From NCBI RefSeq assembly GCF_040892615.1, contig NZ_JBFRYC010000003.1, positions 372,001 through 436,000 of the forward strand: 64,000 nt of DNA, in the 5' to 3' direction. Shown piece by piece: positions 34,123-43,450 of this stretch. Both the position numbers and the translations under genes were made by a program. The notes under the pieces are model-generated. The model was not told where the DNA came from, ran no database searches, and saw only the letters and a program-made list of their open reading frames with translations. Origin of the DNA: Thioclava arctica. Lineage in GTDB: Bacteria; Pseudomonadota; Alphaproteobacteria; Rhodobacterales; Rhodobacteraceae. How positions within the stretch are numbered: position 1 is the stretch's first letter; each line of letters begins with the position of its first letter.

Positions 34123-36397
34123 ATGTTTTCATTGTCTATCCGCCAGAAGATTGCCCTCGTCATGACCCTCGTTGTGTCGATCGCCACCGCCGGCATGGCG
34201 TTCACGTTCATTTACCAGTCCAAAGAACTGTCGCTGGACGCGGCCAAGCGTGAGATTGGCGGGCAAACCCGTCTGATCGCTTCGCGGTTCAAGAATCGCT
34301 ATACACAACTTAGCGGCGATCTTTTCGTGCTGGCCGCCTCGGCGTCGGTCAAGGCGGCCGAGCGGCAGATGGAAGCCGACCTTGCGACTGGGCAGGCCGG
34401 GTCGCTGTACCCCTCCACCGCCACCGGGCTGCAGGATTCGTTCCGGGCGATCATGTCGGTTCAGCCCGAATACACCCAGCTACGCCTTATCACCGTCGCG
34501 GATCAGGGGCGCGAGCTGCTTCGTATGAACCGCGTAAACGGCACATTGATGGTCGTGAAGCAGGGGGCGCTGCAGCAAAAGGGTGGCGAGGCCTATTTCA
34601 AGAAGGCGGTGGCGATGTATAGCCACCATGGCGCGGGCGCGGAACACAGCGAACACCATATCACGTTTTCCGACATCACGCTGAACCGCGAGAATGGCGT
34701 GGTGACCGAACCGAAAACCGCAATGTTGCGCGCGATCTGGCCACTCTATTCGACGCGGCACGCTCTGTTGGGCTTTCTGGTCGCCAATATCGACTATGAG
34801 AAGCTTCTGGTGGGGACGTTTCGTGAATCCACGCCGGGTCACGATGCCTATGTCATCAACCGGGCCGGGGACTATCTCGAATATTCCGGAGACGGCTCTC
34901 TGATTGGGCTGCAACTGAGTGGCGGCAATTCCGCCCCGGTGCCAAAGCTGGTGGCGGATGCCCTGTCCAACACCAGCTCGGAACTGGCGATTGATGACGG
35001 AAAGAGTATTTCCTATCTGGTCCGGGTCAATGTGAACGATCTTGACGCCGAGAACTTCATCACCATCGGGCTGAAAGCCTCGCGCAAGGTGGTGCTTGCG
35101 GGCGTGTCCAGTCTTGGCAAGTTCGGAATGATTCTTGGCGGCGTCTTCGTATTGCTGGCAATTCTGGCGGCGACGGGATTGGCGAATATCGTGACGAAGC
35201 CGCTGCGCGAACTGACCCAAAGCGTGAAGGATGCCCGCACTACCGAAACGCCGGTACAGTTGCCGTCCCACAGGAAGGACGAGATCGGCGTTCTGGCCAA
35301 TGCGTTCCTCGATCTGTCGACGAAGCTCAGCGACAATGAAGAGATGATGCGCTCGACCATCGACAGCATTGGCGAAGGCATTATCGTGATCGATGCCCAG
35401 GGCACGATCGTCAGCGTGAACCCGGCCTGCAAAAAGATATTCGGCTATGGCCCCGGCCAACTTAGCGGCAGGAATGTCAGCGTCTTGATGCCAAAGAGCC
35501 ATGGCGTCCAGCACACGGCCTATCTTGAGCGCTACACCACTGCCGGCACCAAGAAGATTGCCTGGGCAGGGCGGCAAGAGGTTGGCCTGCGCCGCGACGG
35601 CTCGACCTTTCCGCTGGAACTGACGGTGAATGAGCTGATCACCAAGGACCGGTTGCTGTTTGTCGGGATCATCCGGGACATCACCGCGCGCGAGGCTGCG
35701 GACAAGGCCAAGGCCGAATTCACCTCGACCGTCAGCCACGAATTGCGCACGCCGCTGACCTCCGTTCTGGGCGCGCTGGGGCTTGTCCTCAGCGGCAAGA
35801 TCGAAAAGGTACCGCCAAAGACCCAGCGCATGCTGGAAATCGCGAATGAAAATGGCACCCGGCTGATCCGTCTGATCGAGGATTTGCTGGATATGGAGCG
35901 GATCGCCTCGGGAAAGCTTCGGATGGAGAAGCATGCGGTCGAGCTAAATGAACTGGCGAAATCGGCGATAGAGCAGAACGTGAATTACGGGGCGAAGAAC
36001 AACATCGCCTTTGAATTTGTGGGGTCTGACGATCCGGTCCATCGTGGATGGTGATGACGAGCGGCTGATGCAGGTTGTCACCAACCTTTTGACCAATGCG
36101 TCCAAATTCTCGCCGCGGGGCGAAACCGTGCAGGTCGATGTGCGTGCCAACGCAGAAACCCGCACCGCGCGGCTGTCGGTCGAAGACCGCGGCCCCGGCA
36201 TTGTCGATGACGTGCGCGATAAGGTTTTCAAAAAATTCACCCAGATCGATTCGTCGGACCAGCGGTCGCATGGCGGCGTCGGTCTCGGGCTGGCGATTTC
36301 CAAGGAGATCGTCGAGCTTCACGGCGGGACAATCAATTTCTCGTCGCAAGTTGGTCGCGGGACTACGTTCTATTTCGATTTGCCCCTCGTCGAATGA
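34123..36397 (+). pseudogene. Cache-HAMP-PAS sensor histidine kinase, frameshifted before the ATPase domain
   Basis: The first frame (34123-36054) encodes 643 residues: a transmembrane helix (about 10-32), a double-Cache-like periplasmic sensor, a second helix (about 335-355), HAMP, a PAS domain (SIGEGIIVIDAQGTIVSVNP) and HisKA with STVSHELRTPLTSV (His near 539). It then ends in VHRGW-stop. The HATPase domain (LMQVVTNLLTNASKFS, DRGPGIVDDV, GGVGLGLAISKEIV) continues in the next frame to 36397. Dropping one C at 36039-36040 restores DPVIVDGDDERL and a 757-residue kinase. It may be a real mutation or a sequencing error. No response regulator gene adjoins it. Confidence 0.85.
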
Positions 36398-37377
36398 TGT
36401 GAAGTAGCGCCGCTAATCTCTGTCGGTGAAAGATTCCTTGCCCTTTGGCGCTTCTTGTGTTGAGCGGCGGCACCTGCCCGCGTCCGCTCGCTGACGCTTC
36501 AAGCCTAACGACCTTGCCCCCGGTGCCACGCGATCTCGCGCGGCAGCTGCTGCATCATATCGAATGCATCCCGAGCGACGTCGAGACCATCGGCAACGAT
36601 GGCCTTGATCTGGGTTGAGAAGAATGGCGGGGCCGTGCCCGGGCACTGCCAGGCTTATTCCGTTGGCGGGCCAAACGGCGCGCTGGCGGGTTTGCCGGGC
36701 CTCGTTCACGGCGGTTACGGCGCTTTTCGGCGTGATGTTTTGTCGCCATGTCGTGCGCGGCGAAGATCCGGGCCCGGACGGTGTTGCGCCGCTCTCGCTC
36801 GTCGCCACCAAGCGGGTCGGGGCGACGACCGTAACTCCAAGAATGGAGAAAATGTCGCCGATGAGCGATGATATCACCTTCGCCCCCTCAGAACTCAGCA
36901 TCCTCAAGCATGCGCTCGACGTTGGCGGTAAACGCATGAAGAAGCGCGGCGGTGCGACAAGGCTCTGCGCGATACAATCGTGGCGACCATCGCCGCGCTC
37001 AATGGCGATCCGCTGCGTCTCGCCGTTGATAACGCCGCGATCGAGAAGCGGAAGCCGTATTCCCTAGCACAGCGCTGGAGGCCGTCGGGAGGGGCCAGCA
37101 GCAGAGCCAAGGGTCTAATCTGGCATCATGGGTAAGGTCGCGACGGGGGTATCGGACCCAATCTCGCCTTTTGCTTTGTCTCTAGTCATCATCTTGGAAA
37201 CGAAACATTTTCTGCCGTGCGGTGTTTTTGGAACCTCTGGCGTGTCTCAAATCTGGCGCTGAATTTCAGCCCCGAAAGACTTCAAGGATTGACTCCCTAA
37301 GTGGCTCTCAATAAAGACGACTTAAATGCTCAGGAATTGAGTGGTTACGTTTTCTGATCGACAAAGAGGCCTTCGCA
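36398..37377. other. 980-base region without an intact gene
   Basis: Stop codons interrupt all plausible frames. Two plus-strand pieces look like eroded coding sequence: MSDDITFAPSELSILKHALD from 36861, and in another frame LRDTIVATIAALNGDPLRLA from about 36965. Together they could be one small decayed gene of unknown family. The last 150 bases are AT-richer and should hold the promoter of the iron cluster; no confident Irr, RirA or Fur operator was seen. Confidence 0.5.
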
Positions 37378-37803
37378 ATGTCCCGCCTACTGAAGATGAA
37401 GATGCCAAAGAAAGCCTTTCTGTGCGTTGTCGTGACCTGTCTCGCACCACTCTGGCTAAGTGCGGCACACGCGCAAGAAACCGCGACAGAGGCTACGGGA
37501 TTTAGCGAACCTGTAGATCCGGGCGCATCGGTGCCTACCTACAAAATTGAGTTGAAGGACGGCGCGTTGCTACCCGAGACGCTGGTGGTGCCCGCCAAGA
37601 CCCGTTTCAAGCTGCATGTGACGAATATCGGCACAAAACCCAGCGAGTTCGAGAGCAACCAGATGCGCCTTGAAGAGGTGTTGTTCATGGGGATGGACGT
37701 GACGATGACCGTCACCCCGCTCGATTCCGGCGAATATGACTATTTCGATGAGTTTCAGCCCGGCGTGATGGGCAAGCTGATCGCAAAGGAGGTCACGCAA
37801 TGA
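37378..37803 (+). CDS. EfeO-type periplasmic cupredoxin-domain protein
   Basis: A 141-residue exported protein; the signal peptide probably ends at SAAHA (residue 32). The cupredoxin-like domain carries the EfeO N-terminal pattern FES..MRLEEVL, followed by LDSGEYDYFDEFQPGVMGKL. It has only the cupredoxin half of EfeO; the M75/imelysin half is encoded separately by the gene at 38732. It probably binds or oxidises iron before uptake. The stop overlaps the FTR1 start by four bases, so the two are coupled. Confidence 0.85.
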   Translation: MSRLLKMKMPKKAFLCVVVTCLAPLWLSAAHAQETATEATGFSEPVDPGASVPTYKIELKDGALLPETLVVPAKTRFKLHVTNIGTKPSEFESNQMRLEEVLFMGMDVTMTVTPLDSGEYDYFDEFQPGVMGKLIAKEVTQ

Positions 37804-38660
37804 TGGGTCAGGTGATCTTCATCGTGGCGCGCGAAAGCGTCGAGGCGCTGTTGGTGATCGGTATTCTCTGGGCATGGATGGCACATCGCGCCGATGCGCG
37901 CGCGGGTAAGACATGGCTTTTGGGCGGGATCGTCGCGGGTTTCGCGTTGGCGACGATGCTGGCACTGGCGCTGGTGGGGGTCACGACGTTCCTTGGCGCG
38001 GCGGCGCGTAGCTGGTTCGAAATTGGTATGCTCACCATGGCGGCGGTGCTGATTGTTCAGATGGTGCTCTGGATGCGCAAGCATGGTCGCACTCTTAAGC
38101 GTGAGATGGAGGGCGAATTAGATCGCCATGTCGCCACATCCAACTGGTGGGGCGTGTTCGCGTTGGCGATGATCGCAATCGGGCGCGAAGGTTCGGAAAC
38201 AGTGGTCTTCCTTTATGGCTCTTTCCTGCAACTGCAAAGCTTGGCCAATTTCCTTAGTTTCTTCGGATCGGCTGCTGCTGGTCTGGGGATTGCGCTGGGG
38301 CTGTTCTGGGCCTTGCAGGTTGGTGCGCGCTTCGTTTCTTGGAAATGGTTCTTCCGCGTGACCGAGTGGATGCTGCTGTTTCTGGGCTCGGCGCTGTTCC
38401 TGAGCGCGATGGGTAAGCTGCTCTCCAAGCACCTTTCCGCCTTTGATCTTCCTGGCTGGGTCTATGCCACCGTCTGGGACACGTCAGGTGTTCTCTCGGA
38501 CAGCTCGATGTTTGGAAGTCTTCTGGCGACGCTCGCGGCCTATCGCTCGCAACCCATCGTCTGGGACATCCTTATGCTTGCGCTCTACTGGGGCACGTTG
38601 GCGGTGCTGTTTGGCTGGCAAAAGCGCCGCTTTGCCGCCACGCGGATCGCACCCGCCTGA
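37800..38660 (+). CDS. FTR1 family high-affinity iron permease
   Basis: A 286-residue inner-membrane protein with about seven helices. FTR1/EfeU permeases carry two REGxE iron-binding motifs. The second is intact (GREGSETVVF, about residue 127). The first reads ARESVEALLV at about residue 10, with Ser in place of Gly. The protein should import ferric iron together with its cupredoxin and imelysin partners. It is coupled to the cupredoxin gene by an ATGA overlap, and is followed after about 70 bases by the first imelysin gene. Confidence 0.92.
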   Translation: MMGQVIFIVARESVEALLVIGILWAWMAHRADARAGKTWLLGGIVAGFALATMLALALVGVTTFLGAAARSWFEIGMLTMAAVLIVQMVLWMRKHGRTLKREMEGELDRHVATSNWWGVFALAMIAIGREGSETVVFLYGSFLQLQSLANFLSFFGSAAAGLGIALGLFWALQVGARFVSWKWFFRVTEWMLLFLGSALFLSAMGKLLSKHLSAFDLPGWVYATVWDTSGVLSDSSMFGSLLATLAAYRSQPIVWDILMLALYWGTLAVLFGWQKRRFAATRIAPA

Positions 38661-38731
38661 TTTTTCACCACGATGCGGCAAGCCCTCGCCAGCCGCGACC
38701 AAAGCAAACCGAAAACAAGGGACTAGTGACC

Positions 38732-40078
38732 ATGAAAACCAATCGGATCGCCTTGATCGCAACCTGCTTTGCCCTCGGGATGCCTGCTTTCGCGCCGACG
38801 CGTGTGCTGGCCGAAGTAAGCAAAAAGCAAGAAATGGACGCGCTCGCGACTTATGCCACCATCGCCCATGACAGCTATTCGGACGCGCTGGCGGATGCCA
38901 TGGCGTTGAAGGCAGCGATTGACGCCTTCGCCGCGACCCCAACCGAGGAGACGTTTGAGGCCGCCAAGCAGGCTTGGCTGCAATCGCGCGAGAGCTATGG
39001 CCCGACCGAGGTGTTTCGCCTCTCCAACGGGCCAATCGACGCCGAGACCGGCTGGGTTGCCGAGAAATACGGCGCGCTTGAAGGTCAAATCAACGCCTGG
39101 CCGCTTGATGAGAACATGATCGACTACACGACCGATGCCGATGGCCACAAAACCTCGGGCAATATCATCGACACGGCAGGTGCCTTCACCCCGGGCGGCG
39201 AAGCGCCCGAGGAAGTCGATGTGACCACGATCACCCCCGACGCGCTGACCGCGCTCAATGAAAATGGCGGCGATGCCAATGTCGCGACCGGCTATCACGC
39301 GATTGAATTTCTGCTTTGGGGGCAGGATCAGGATTACGCCAACATGATCGAGGATAAAGTCACCCATGGCGCGATGGTCGCAGGGCAGCGTCCGCTGAGC
39401 GATTTCACCACCGATGCACATGCCGCACGCCGCTTGGCCTATCTGCAATCGGCCGCAGACAAGCTGGTCTTTGATCTGACCACCGTTGCGGGGGCTTGGG
39501 ACGACACGGTGGATGGCGACAAGGGCCTTTATCGCGCGGCGCTGCTGGGCAAGCTGGCCGGCGATCAGGCGGCGATGAATATCCCGACGCAGGACGCGCT
39601 CAAGCAGATCCTGACCGCTATTGGCGTGTTCTCGAAATCGGAACTGGCCAATGAACGGATCGCGGTGGCGGTGCTCACGCCCTCGGAGGAAGACGAGCAA
39701 TCATGCTTTTCCGACAATACCCATCGCGATATCGCGCTGAATTATGAGGGCATTCACAATGTTCTGCTGGGCACGTATCGGGGTAAAGATGTCGGCATGG
39801 GCTTTGCCGATGCGCTGCCCAAGAAGGAGCGCGCCACGCTCGACAGCCTGATGGCTGATATCTCTCAGCGGATCGGCACGGTGAATGAGACCGCCAAGAC
39901 CTCAATGCATTTCGATTATCAGATCCACCCCGAGAACAAAGACAGCGTGCAAAATATCGTCACGTTGAAGAACAAGCTGCGCAAGCTTGGGGATGAGATG
40001 GTGCAGATCGCGCCGCAATACGGCCTGTCGCTGACCACCGACAACGTGACCGACCCGGAAGAGACGCAAGTCAACTGA
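38732..40078 (+). CDS. Imelysin (M75) family periplasmic iron-binding protein
   Basis: A 448-residue exported protein (signal peptide ending about ARVLA at residue 26). Two imelysin-type halves are recognisable; the signature GxHxxE appears as TGYHAIEFLLWGQD near residue 186. YSDALADAMALKAAIDAFAA and YRGKDVGMGFADAL are also family patterns. Despite the old peptidase name, imelysins are thought to bind iron or haem in the periplasm. I use the ATG at 38732; a GTG two codons earlier is possible. It follows FTR1 and precedes a di-haem oxidoreductase. Confidence 0.92.
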   Translation: MKTNRIALIATCFALGMPAFAPTRVLAEVSKKQEMDALATYATIAHDSYSDALADAMALKAAIDAFAATPTEETFEAAKQAWLQSRESYGPTEVFRLSNGPIDAETGWVAEKYGALEGQINAWPLDENMIDYTTDADGHKTSGNIIDTAGAFTPGGEAPEEVDVTTITPDALTALNENGGDANVATGYHAIEFLLWGQDQDYANMIEDKVTHGAMVAGQRPLSDFTTDAHAARRLAYLQSAADKLVFDLTTVAGAWDDTVDGDKGLYRAALLGKLAGDQAAMNIPTQDALKQILTAIGVFSKSELANERIAVAVLTPSEEDEQSCFSDNTHRDIALNYEGIHNVLLGTYRGKDVGMGFADALPKKERATLDSLMADISQRIGTVNETAKTSMHFDYQIHPENKDSVQNIVTLKNKLRKLGDEMVQIAPQYGLSLTTDNVTDPEETQVN

Positions 40079-40158
40079 TCGGGCCGGGACTGATGAATGA
40101 AGGGGCACGGCCGGCTTGGTCCGGGCGTGCCTGCACCGATTGAGAATTGCGGGACACA

Positions 40159-41523
40159 ATGATGCGCAAGGAGATCATCGCGGGAACGCTTGCGCTGTCG
40201 CTGATGGCGGCAACGGGCATCGCTGCGACCGCTTTGCCCGATTGGACCGCCGATGCGGCGGGTCCCTCCCCCTTTGCCCAAGCCATGCGCGCGCGCGACG
40301 ACGCTATGCTCGACCAGCGGATGCTTGGGCGGTCGTTCTTTTCCATTCCTTGGGTCGCAGCACCCGCGGCCACCACCGCACGCGACGGGCTGGGACCGTT
40401 CTTCAATGCCAATACCTGTGCGAGTTGCCACGAAGACAATGGCTCCGCGCCGACGATCGACGCCGATGGCAAGCCGCTGCGTGCGCTGCTATTCAAGCTC
40501 GCCCGTCCGGGCGCGCATAACGCGCGGATGGCGACGGATACTCCCGAAAGCCCCGATCATGCCCGCATGCTCGACCCGCATTACGGCGGCCAAATCGCGA
40601 TCAACGCGACCGGCCATGCAACCCCCGAAGCGCGCCCGCGGCTGGAAACGCACAAGATCGCGTATCGCTATCGCGATGGCGCCGAAGTCACCCTCGAACG
40701 CTTCACACCGAAGCTCGACAATCTGGCCTATGGGCCGCTGGCCGAGGACACGGTGATTTTTACCCGCCAGCCGCCCGCGCTGGCCGGGCTGGGGCTGATC
40801 GCGGCGGTGCCCGACGCGGAAATTCTGGCGTGGGAAGACCCCGAGGATCGCGACGGCAACGGGATCAGCGGACGCGCCAACCGGATGGCGGATGGCGCAA
40901 TCGGGCGCTATGGCTGGAAGGCCGCCGAGCCCACGCTTATCGCGCAGATTGCCAATGCCGCCGCCGTCGATATGGGGCTGACCAATTCGCGCTACCCGGT
41001 GGAGCTGTGCCAGCCCGGTCAGACCGCCTGCCGCGAGGCCCCGCGCGGACGCCCCTCGCCGCAAGGGCTGCTTGATCTGCCCGATACGCGGCTTGCGGCG
41101 ATCGAAACCTATCTCGAGGGGTTCAAGGCGCCGCAACCCGTCATGCTCAATGCTCAGGCCGCGCGTGGGGCGGATCTCTTCGCCGCCATCGGCTGTGCCG
41201 CCTGTCACCGGCCTGCGCTGAGCACCGCCGATGGCCGCGAGATCCGCCCGATGAGCGACTATCTTTTGCATGACATGGGGGCGGATTTGGCCGATGGCGT
41301 GCGCGAACACGAGGCAGGTCCGTCGGAGTTTCGCACCGCACCGCTTTGGGGCCTTGGCGCACGCCTGCGCGCAGGTCATCGTTTCCTGCATGATGCGCGC
41401 GCCCGCACGCCGGAAGAGGCGATCTTGTGGCATGGCGGTGAGGCCGCAAAGGCCCGAAAGACATTTATTTCCCTCGATCCGGCCGCGCGGGCCGCGATCC
41501 TCAGCTATCTGGAGACACTATGA
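40159..41523 (+). CDS. Di-haem oxidoreductase (DHOR / DUF1111 family)
   Basis: A 454-residue periplasmic c-type cytochrome. A signal peptide (about residues 1-27) precedes two haem-binding CxxCH sites: CASCH near residue 87 and CAACH near 345. RMLGRSFFSIPWVAAPAATT, DGLGPFFNANTCASC and the closing EEAILWHGGEA match the DHOR (putative peroxidase/thiol oxidoreductase) family. It commonly sits between two imelysin genes in iron-regulated operons, as here. The reaction is unproven; ferrous iron oxidation or peroxide reduction are possibilities. It overlaps the next gene by four bases. Confidence 0.92.
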   Translation: MMRKEIIAGTLALSLMAATGIAATALPDWTADAAGPSPFAQAMRARDDAMLDQRMLGRSFFSIPWVAAPAATTARDGLGPFFNANTCASCHEDNGSAPTIDADGKPLRALLFKLARPGAHNARMATDTPESPDHARMLDPHYGGQIAINATGHATPEARPRLETHKIAYRYRDGAEVTLERFTPKLDNLAYGPLAEDTVIFTRQPPALAGLGLIAAVPDAEILAWEDPEDRDGNGISGRANRMADGAIGRYGWKAAEPTLIAQIANAAAVDMGLTNSRYPVELCQPGQTACREAPRGRPSPQGLLDLPDTRLAAIETYLEGFKAPQPVMLNAQAARGADLFAAIGCAACHRPALSTADGREIRPMSDYLLHDMGADLADGVREHEAGPSEFRTAPLWGLGARLRAGHRFLHDARARTPEEAILWHGGEAAKARKTFISLDPAARAAILSYLETL

Positions 41524-42512
41524 CCCGGCTTGCAGTCCTATCCGTCCTGTTTGCGGCCCTCGTGCCGCTGGCTGGTGCCGCCCAAGATACGCAGGCCGCC
41601 TATGAGGCGATCTATGACGACATTCTTTTGGCCGATTCCGAGGCCACGGTGCAAAGCTGCCACGCGATGGTGGGGACGCTTGCAACCGACAGCACCCAGC
41701 AGGCGCGCGAAGACGCGTTCACCGCGCTTGCGATTGGCTGGGGGCGGGTCCAGGCGACCTATATCCTCGGCGGCTACGACATGGACGCAATGGATTACCC
41801 GCTGCTGATCGACATGTTTCATAACGGCAAGGAGGATCTCCACGCGAGCCTCGAACGTGCGATCAAAAGCGATTCCAGCCCGCAAAAGGCGCTTTACAAG
41901 AACGCCTATCGCTCGATTACCGCGCTTGACGACATCCTGTTTTCGGGTCCTTGGTCGCAGCGCCGTCAGGCCCTCGCGCAGGAGATTTCCGGATCGCTCT
42001 GCAAGCGGTTCGAGACGGTGCATCAGGGATATCTCGATCACCGCGACGATTTTCTGGCCAATCCCAATGAGGCGCTTGGCCTGCTGATGAATGCCCAGAT
42101 TCAAAGTCTCTACAAGACCCGCGACTGGCGCATTTCCGAAGTGGCGGGGCTGACCAAAAAGACGCTTGGCCAGATGCATCCCGAAAGCCGCCAATACCGC
42201 TGGGGCAAGGCGTCTTGGCCCGCAATCGGCACGATTCTTGACACGCATTGGCGGCTTCTGGCGACCGAAACCGCGCCCAACCTCTCGAGCATCGCCGAGG
42301 CACGCGACGCAGGGGCCGGTCTCGCCTCGGTTCAGGACATGCTTGGCGAGGCGATCGAAGCCTACAAGGCCGTGCCCGAGGATAAGGCATTCGCACCGCG
42401 CGAGGCCGTGCCGATCATCAACGCGCTGCAACGCGCGCAGAACGCCTATTACAACTCGCTGGCGCTTCTGGTCGGCGTGACGCTTGGGCTCGTGGATGCT
42501 GACGGGGATTGA
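41520..42512 (+). CDS. Second imelysin family protein
   Basis: A 330-residue exported protein with signal peptide ending LAGAAQ. The helical body (VQSCHAMVGTLATDSTQQAR, YPLLIDMFHNGKEDLHASLE, LQRAQNAYYNSLALLVGVTL) matches the shorter imelysin paralogue usually placed after the di-haem oxidoreductase. The strict GxHxxE motif of the first imelysin is not evident, so its metal site may differ. ATGA overlap with the preceding gene indicates coupled translation. Confidence 0.85.
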   Translation: MTRLAVLSVLFAALVPLAGAAQDTQAAYEAIYDDILLADSEATVQSCHAMVGTLATDSTQQAREDAFTALAIGWGRVQATYILGGYDMDAMDYPLLIDMFHNGKEDLHASLERAIKSDSSPQKALYKNAYRSITALDDILFSGPWSQRRQALAQEISGSLCKRFETVHQGYLDHRDDFLANPNEALGLLMNAQIQSLYKTRDWRISEVAGLTKKTLGQMHPESRQYRWGKASWPAIGTILDTHWRLLATETAPNLSSIAEARDAGAGLASVQDMLGEAIEAYKAVPEDKAFAPREAVPIINALQRAQNAYYNSLALLVGVTLGLVDADGD

Positions 42513-42517
42513 GCGCG

Positions 42518-43447
42518 ATGACCACGGCTTTCACAACCCTGCACAGCCTGCCAAAGCCTTTTGACGGGCTTTTTGACGGGGCCGAGCGGATCTTCTGGCT
42601 CTATCTTCTCGCCAGCGCGGCGATTGCGCTGGTGCTGATGCTGGGGGCAGGAAGCTGGCCGACGCGCGCGCGGCTGCGGGCCTATTGGCTCAGCTCGGAT
42701 TCGCGCCTTGATGCGCTCTATTTCATCGTGGCGTGGGGATTGCGCACGGCGCTGATCGTGCCGCTGGTGCTTTCGGTGCAGACAGTGGCGGTCTGGGTGC
42801 TGCACGGGTTGAACGCGTTTTACGACCCGCCCTTTCTTGCGTGGCGCTACCGATCCATCGTGCTGGCCTACACGCTCGCGCTGTTCTTGCTGTCTGATCT
42901 GTCGCGCTACTGGCTGCACCGGCTGATGCATCGTTCGCGCTGGCTTTGGCCGTTTCACCGGGTCCATCACGCGGCGGAGGTGCTGACACCGCTGCTGGTC
43001 TATCGCATCCACCCGCTGGAAAGCCTGCTCTTTGCGCTGCGTCATGCGGTGGTGGCGGGGGGCGTTACGGGGGTGTTCATCTTTCTCTTTGGCGCGCGGC
43101 TCGACCTTTATACGATCTTCGGCGAAAACCTGTTTATCGTGGCGCTGTTTGCCTTCACCGCGAACCTGCGCCACAGCCATGTGCGACTAAGCTACGGGCG
43201 CTGGCTGGACCATATTCTCGTGTCGCCCGCGCAGCACCAGATCCACCATGACCGCCGCCACCTGAACAGCAATTTCGGCTCCTGCCTCGCGCTTTGGGAC
43301 TGGGTCTTCGGCACGCTCAAACTGCCCGCGCAAATTCAGGGCGCTCCCGATTTCGGGATCGGCCCGCGCGGGGCGCGCTACTCCAGCGTGGCGGCGCTGC
43401 TGATGGAACCGTTTCGCGATCTCGGCCAAATGATGCGGAGGCGCTGA
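42518..43447 (+). CDS. Sterol desaturase / fatty acid hydroxylase superfamily membrane protein
   Basis: A 309-residue polytopic protein. The di-iron histidine clusters are visible: HRLMH near residue 133, HRVHHAAE near 148, and HQIHHDRRHLN near 245, all typical of integral-membrane non-haem iron hydroxylases/desaturases. About five hydrophobic segments surround them. It lies between the second imelysin and a di-haem peroxidase gene, all on one strand with gaps under 10 bases, so it is part of the iron cluster. Its substrate is unknown. A TTG three codons upstream is a less likely start. Confidence 0.9.
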   Translation: MTTAFTTLHSLPKPFDGLFDGAERIFWLYLLASAAIALVLMLGAGSWPTRARLRAYWLSSDSRLDALYFIVAWGLRTALIVPLVLSVQTVAVWVLHGLNAFYDPPFLAWRYRSIVLAYTLALFLLSDLSRYWLHRLMHRSRWLWPFHRVHHAAEVLTPLLVYRIHPLESLLFALRHAVVAGGVTGVFIFLFGARLDLYTIFGENLFIVALFAFTANLRHSHVRLSYGRWLDHILVSPAQHQIHHDRRHLNSNFGSCLALWDWVFGTLKLPAQIQGAPDFGIGPRGARYSSVAALLMEPFRDLGQMMRRR

Positions 43448-43450
43448 GCC

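Noticed and set aside
36413..36937. 174-codon minus-strand frame as a gene
   Set aside because: The translation is Arg/Ser/Pro-rich noise, without a start signal or family resemblance, in a decayed region.
37200..37377. Iron-responsive operator (Irr, RirA or Fur box) ahead of the FTR1 cluster
   Set aside because: I searched by eye and found no convincing dyad; a matrix scan would be needed.
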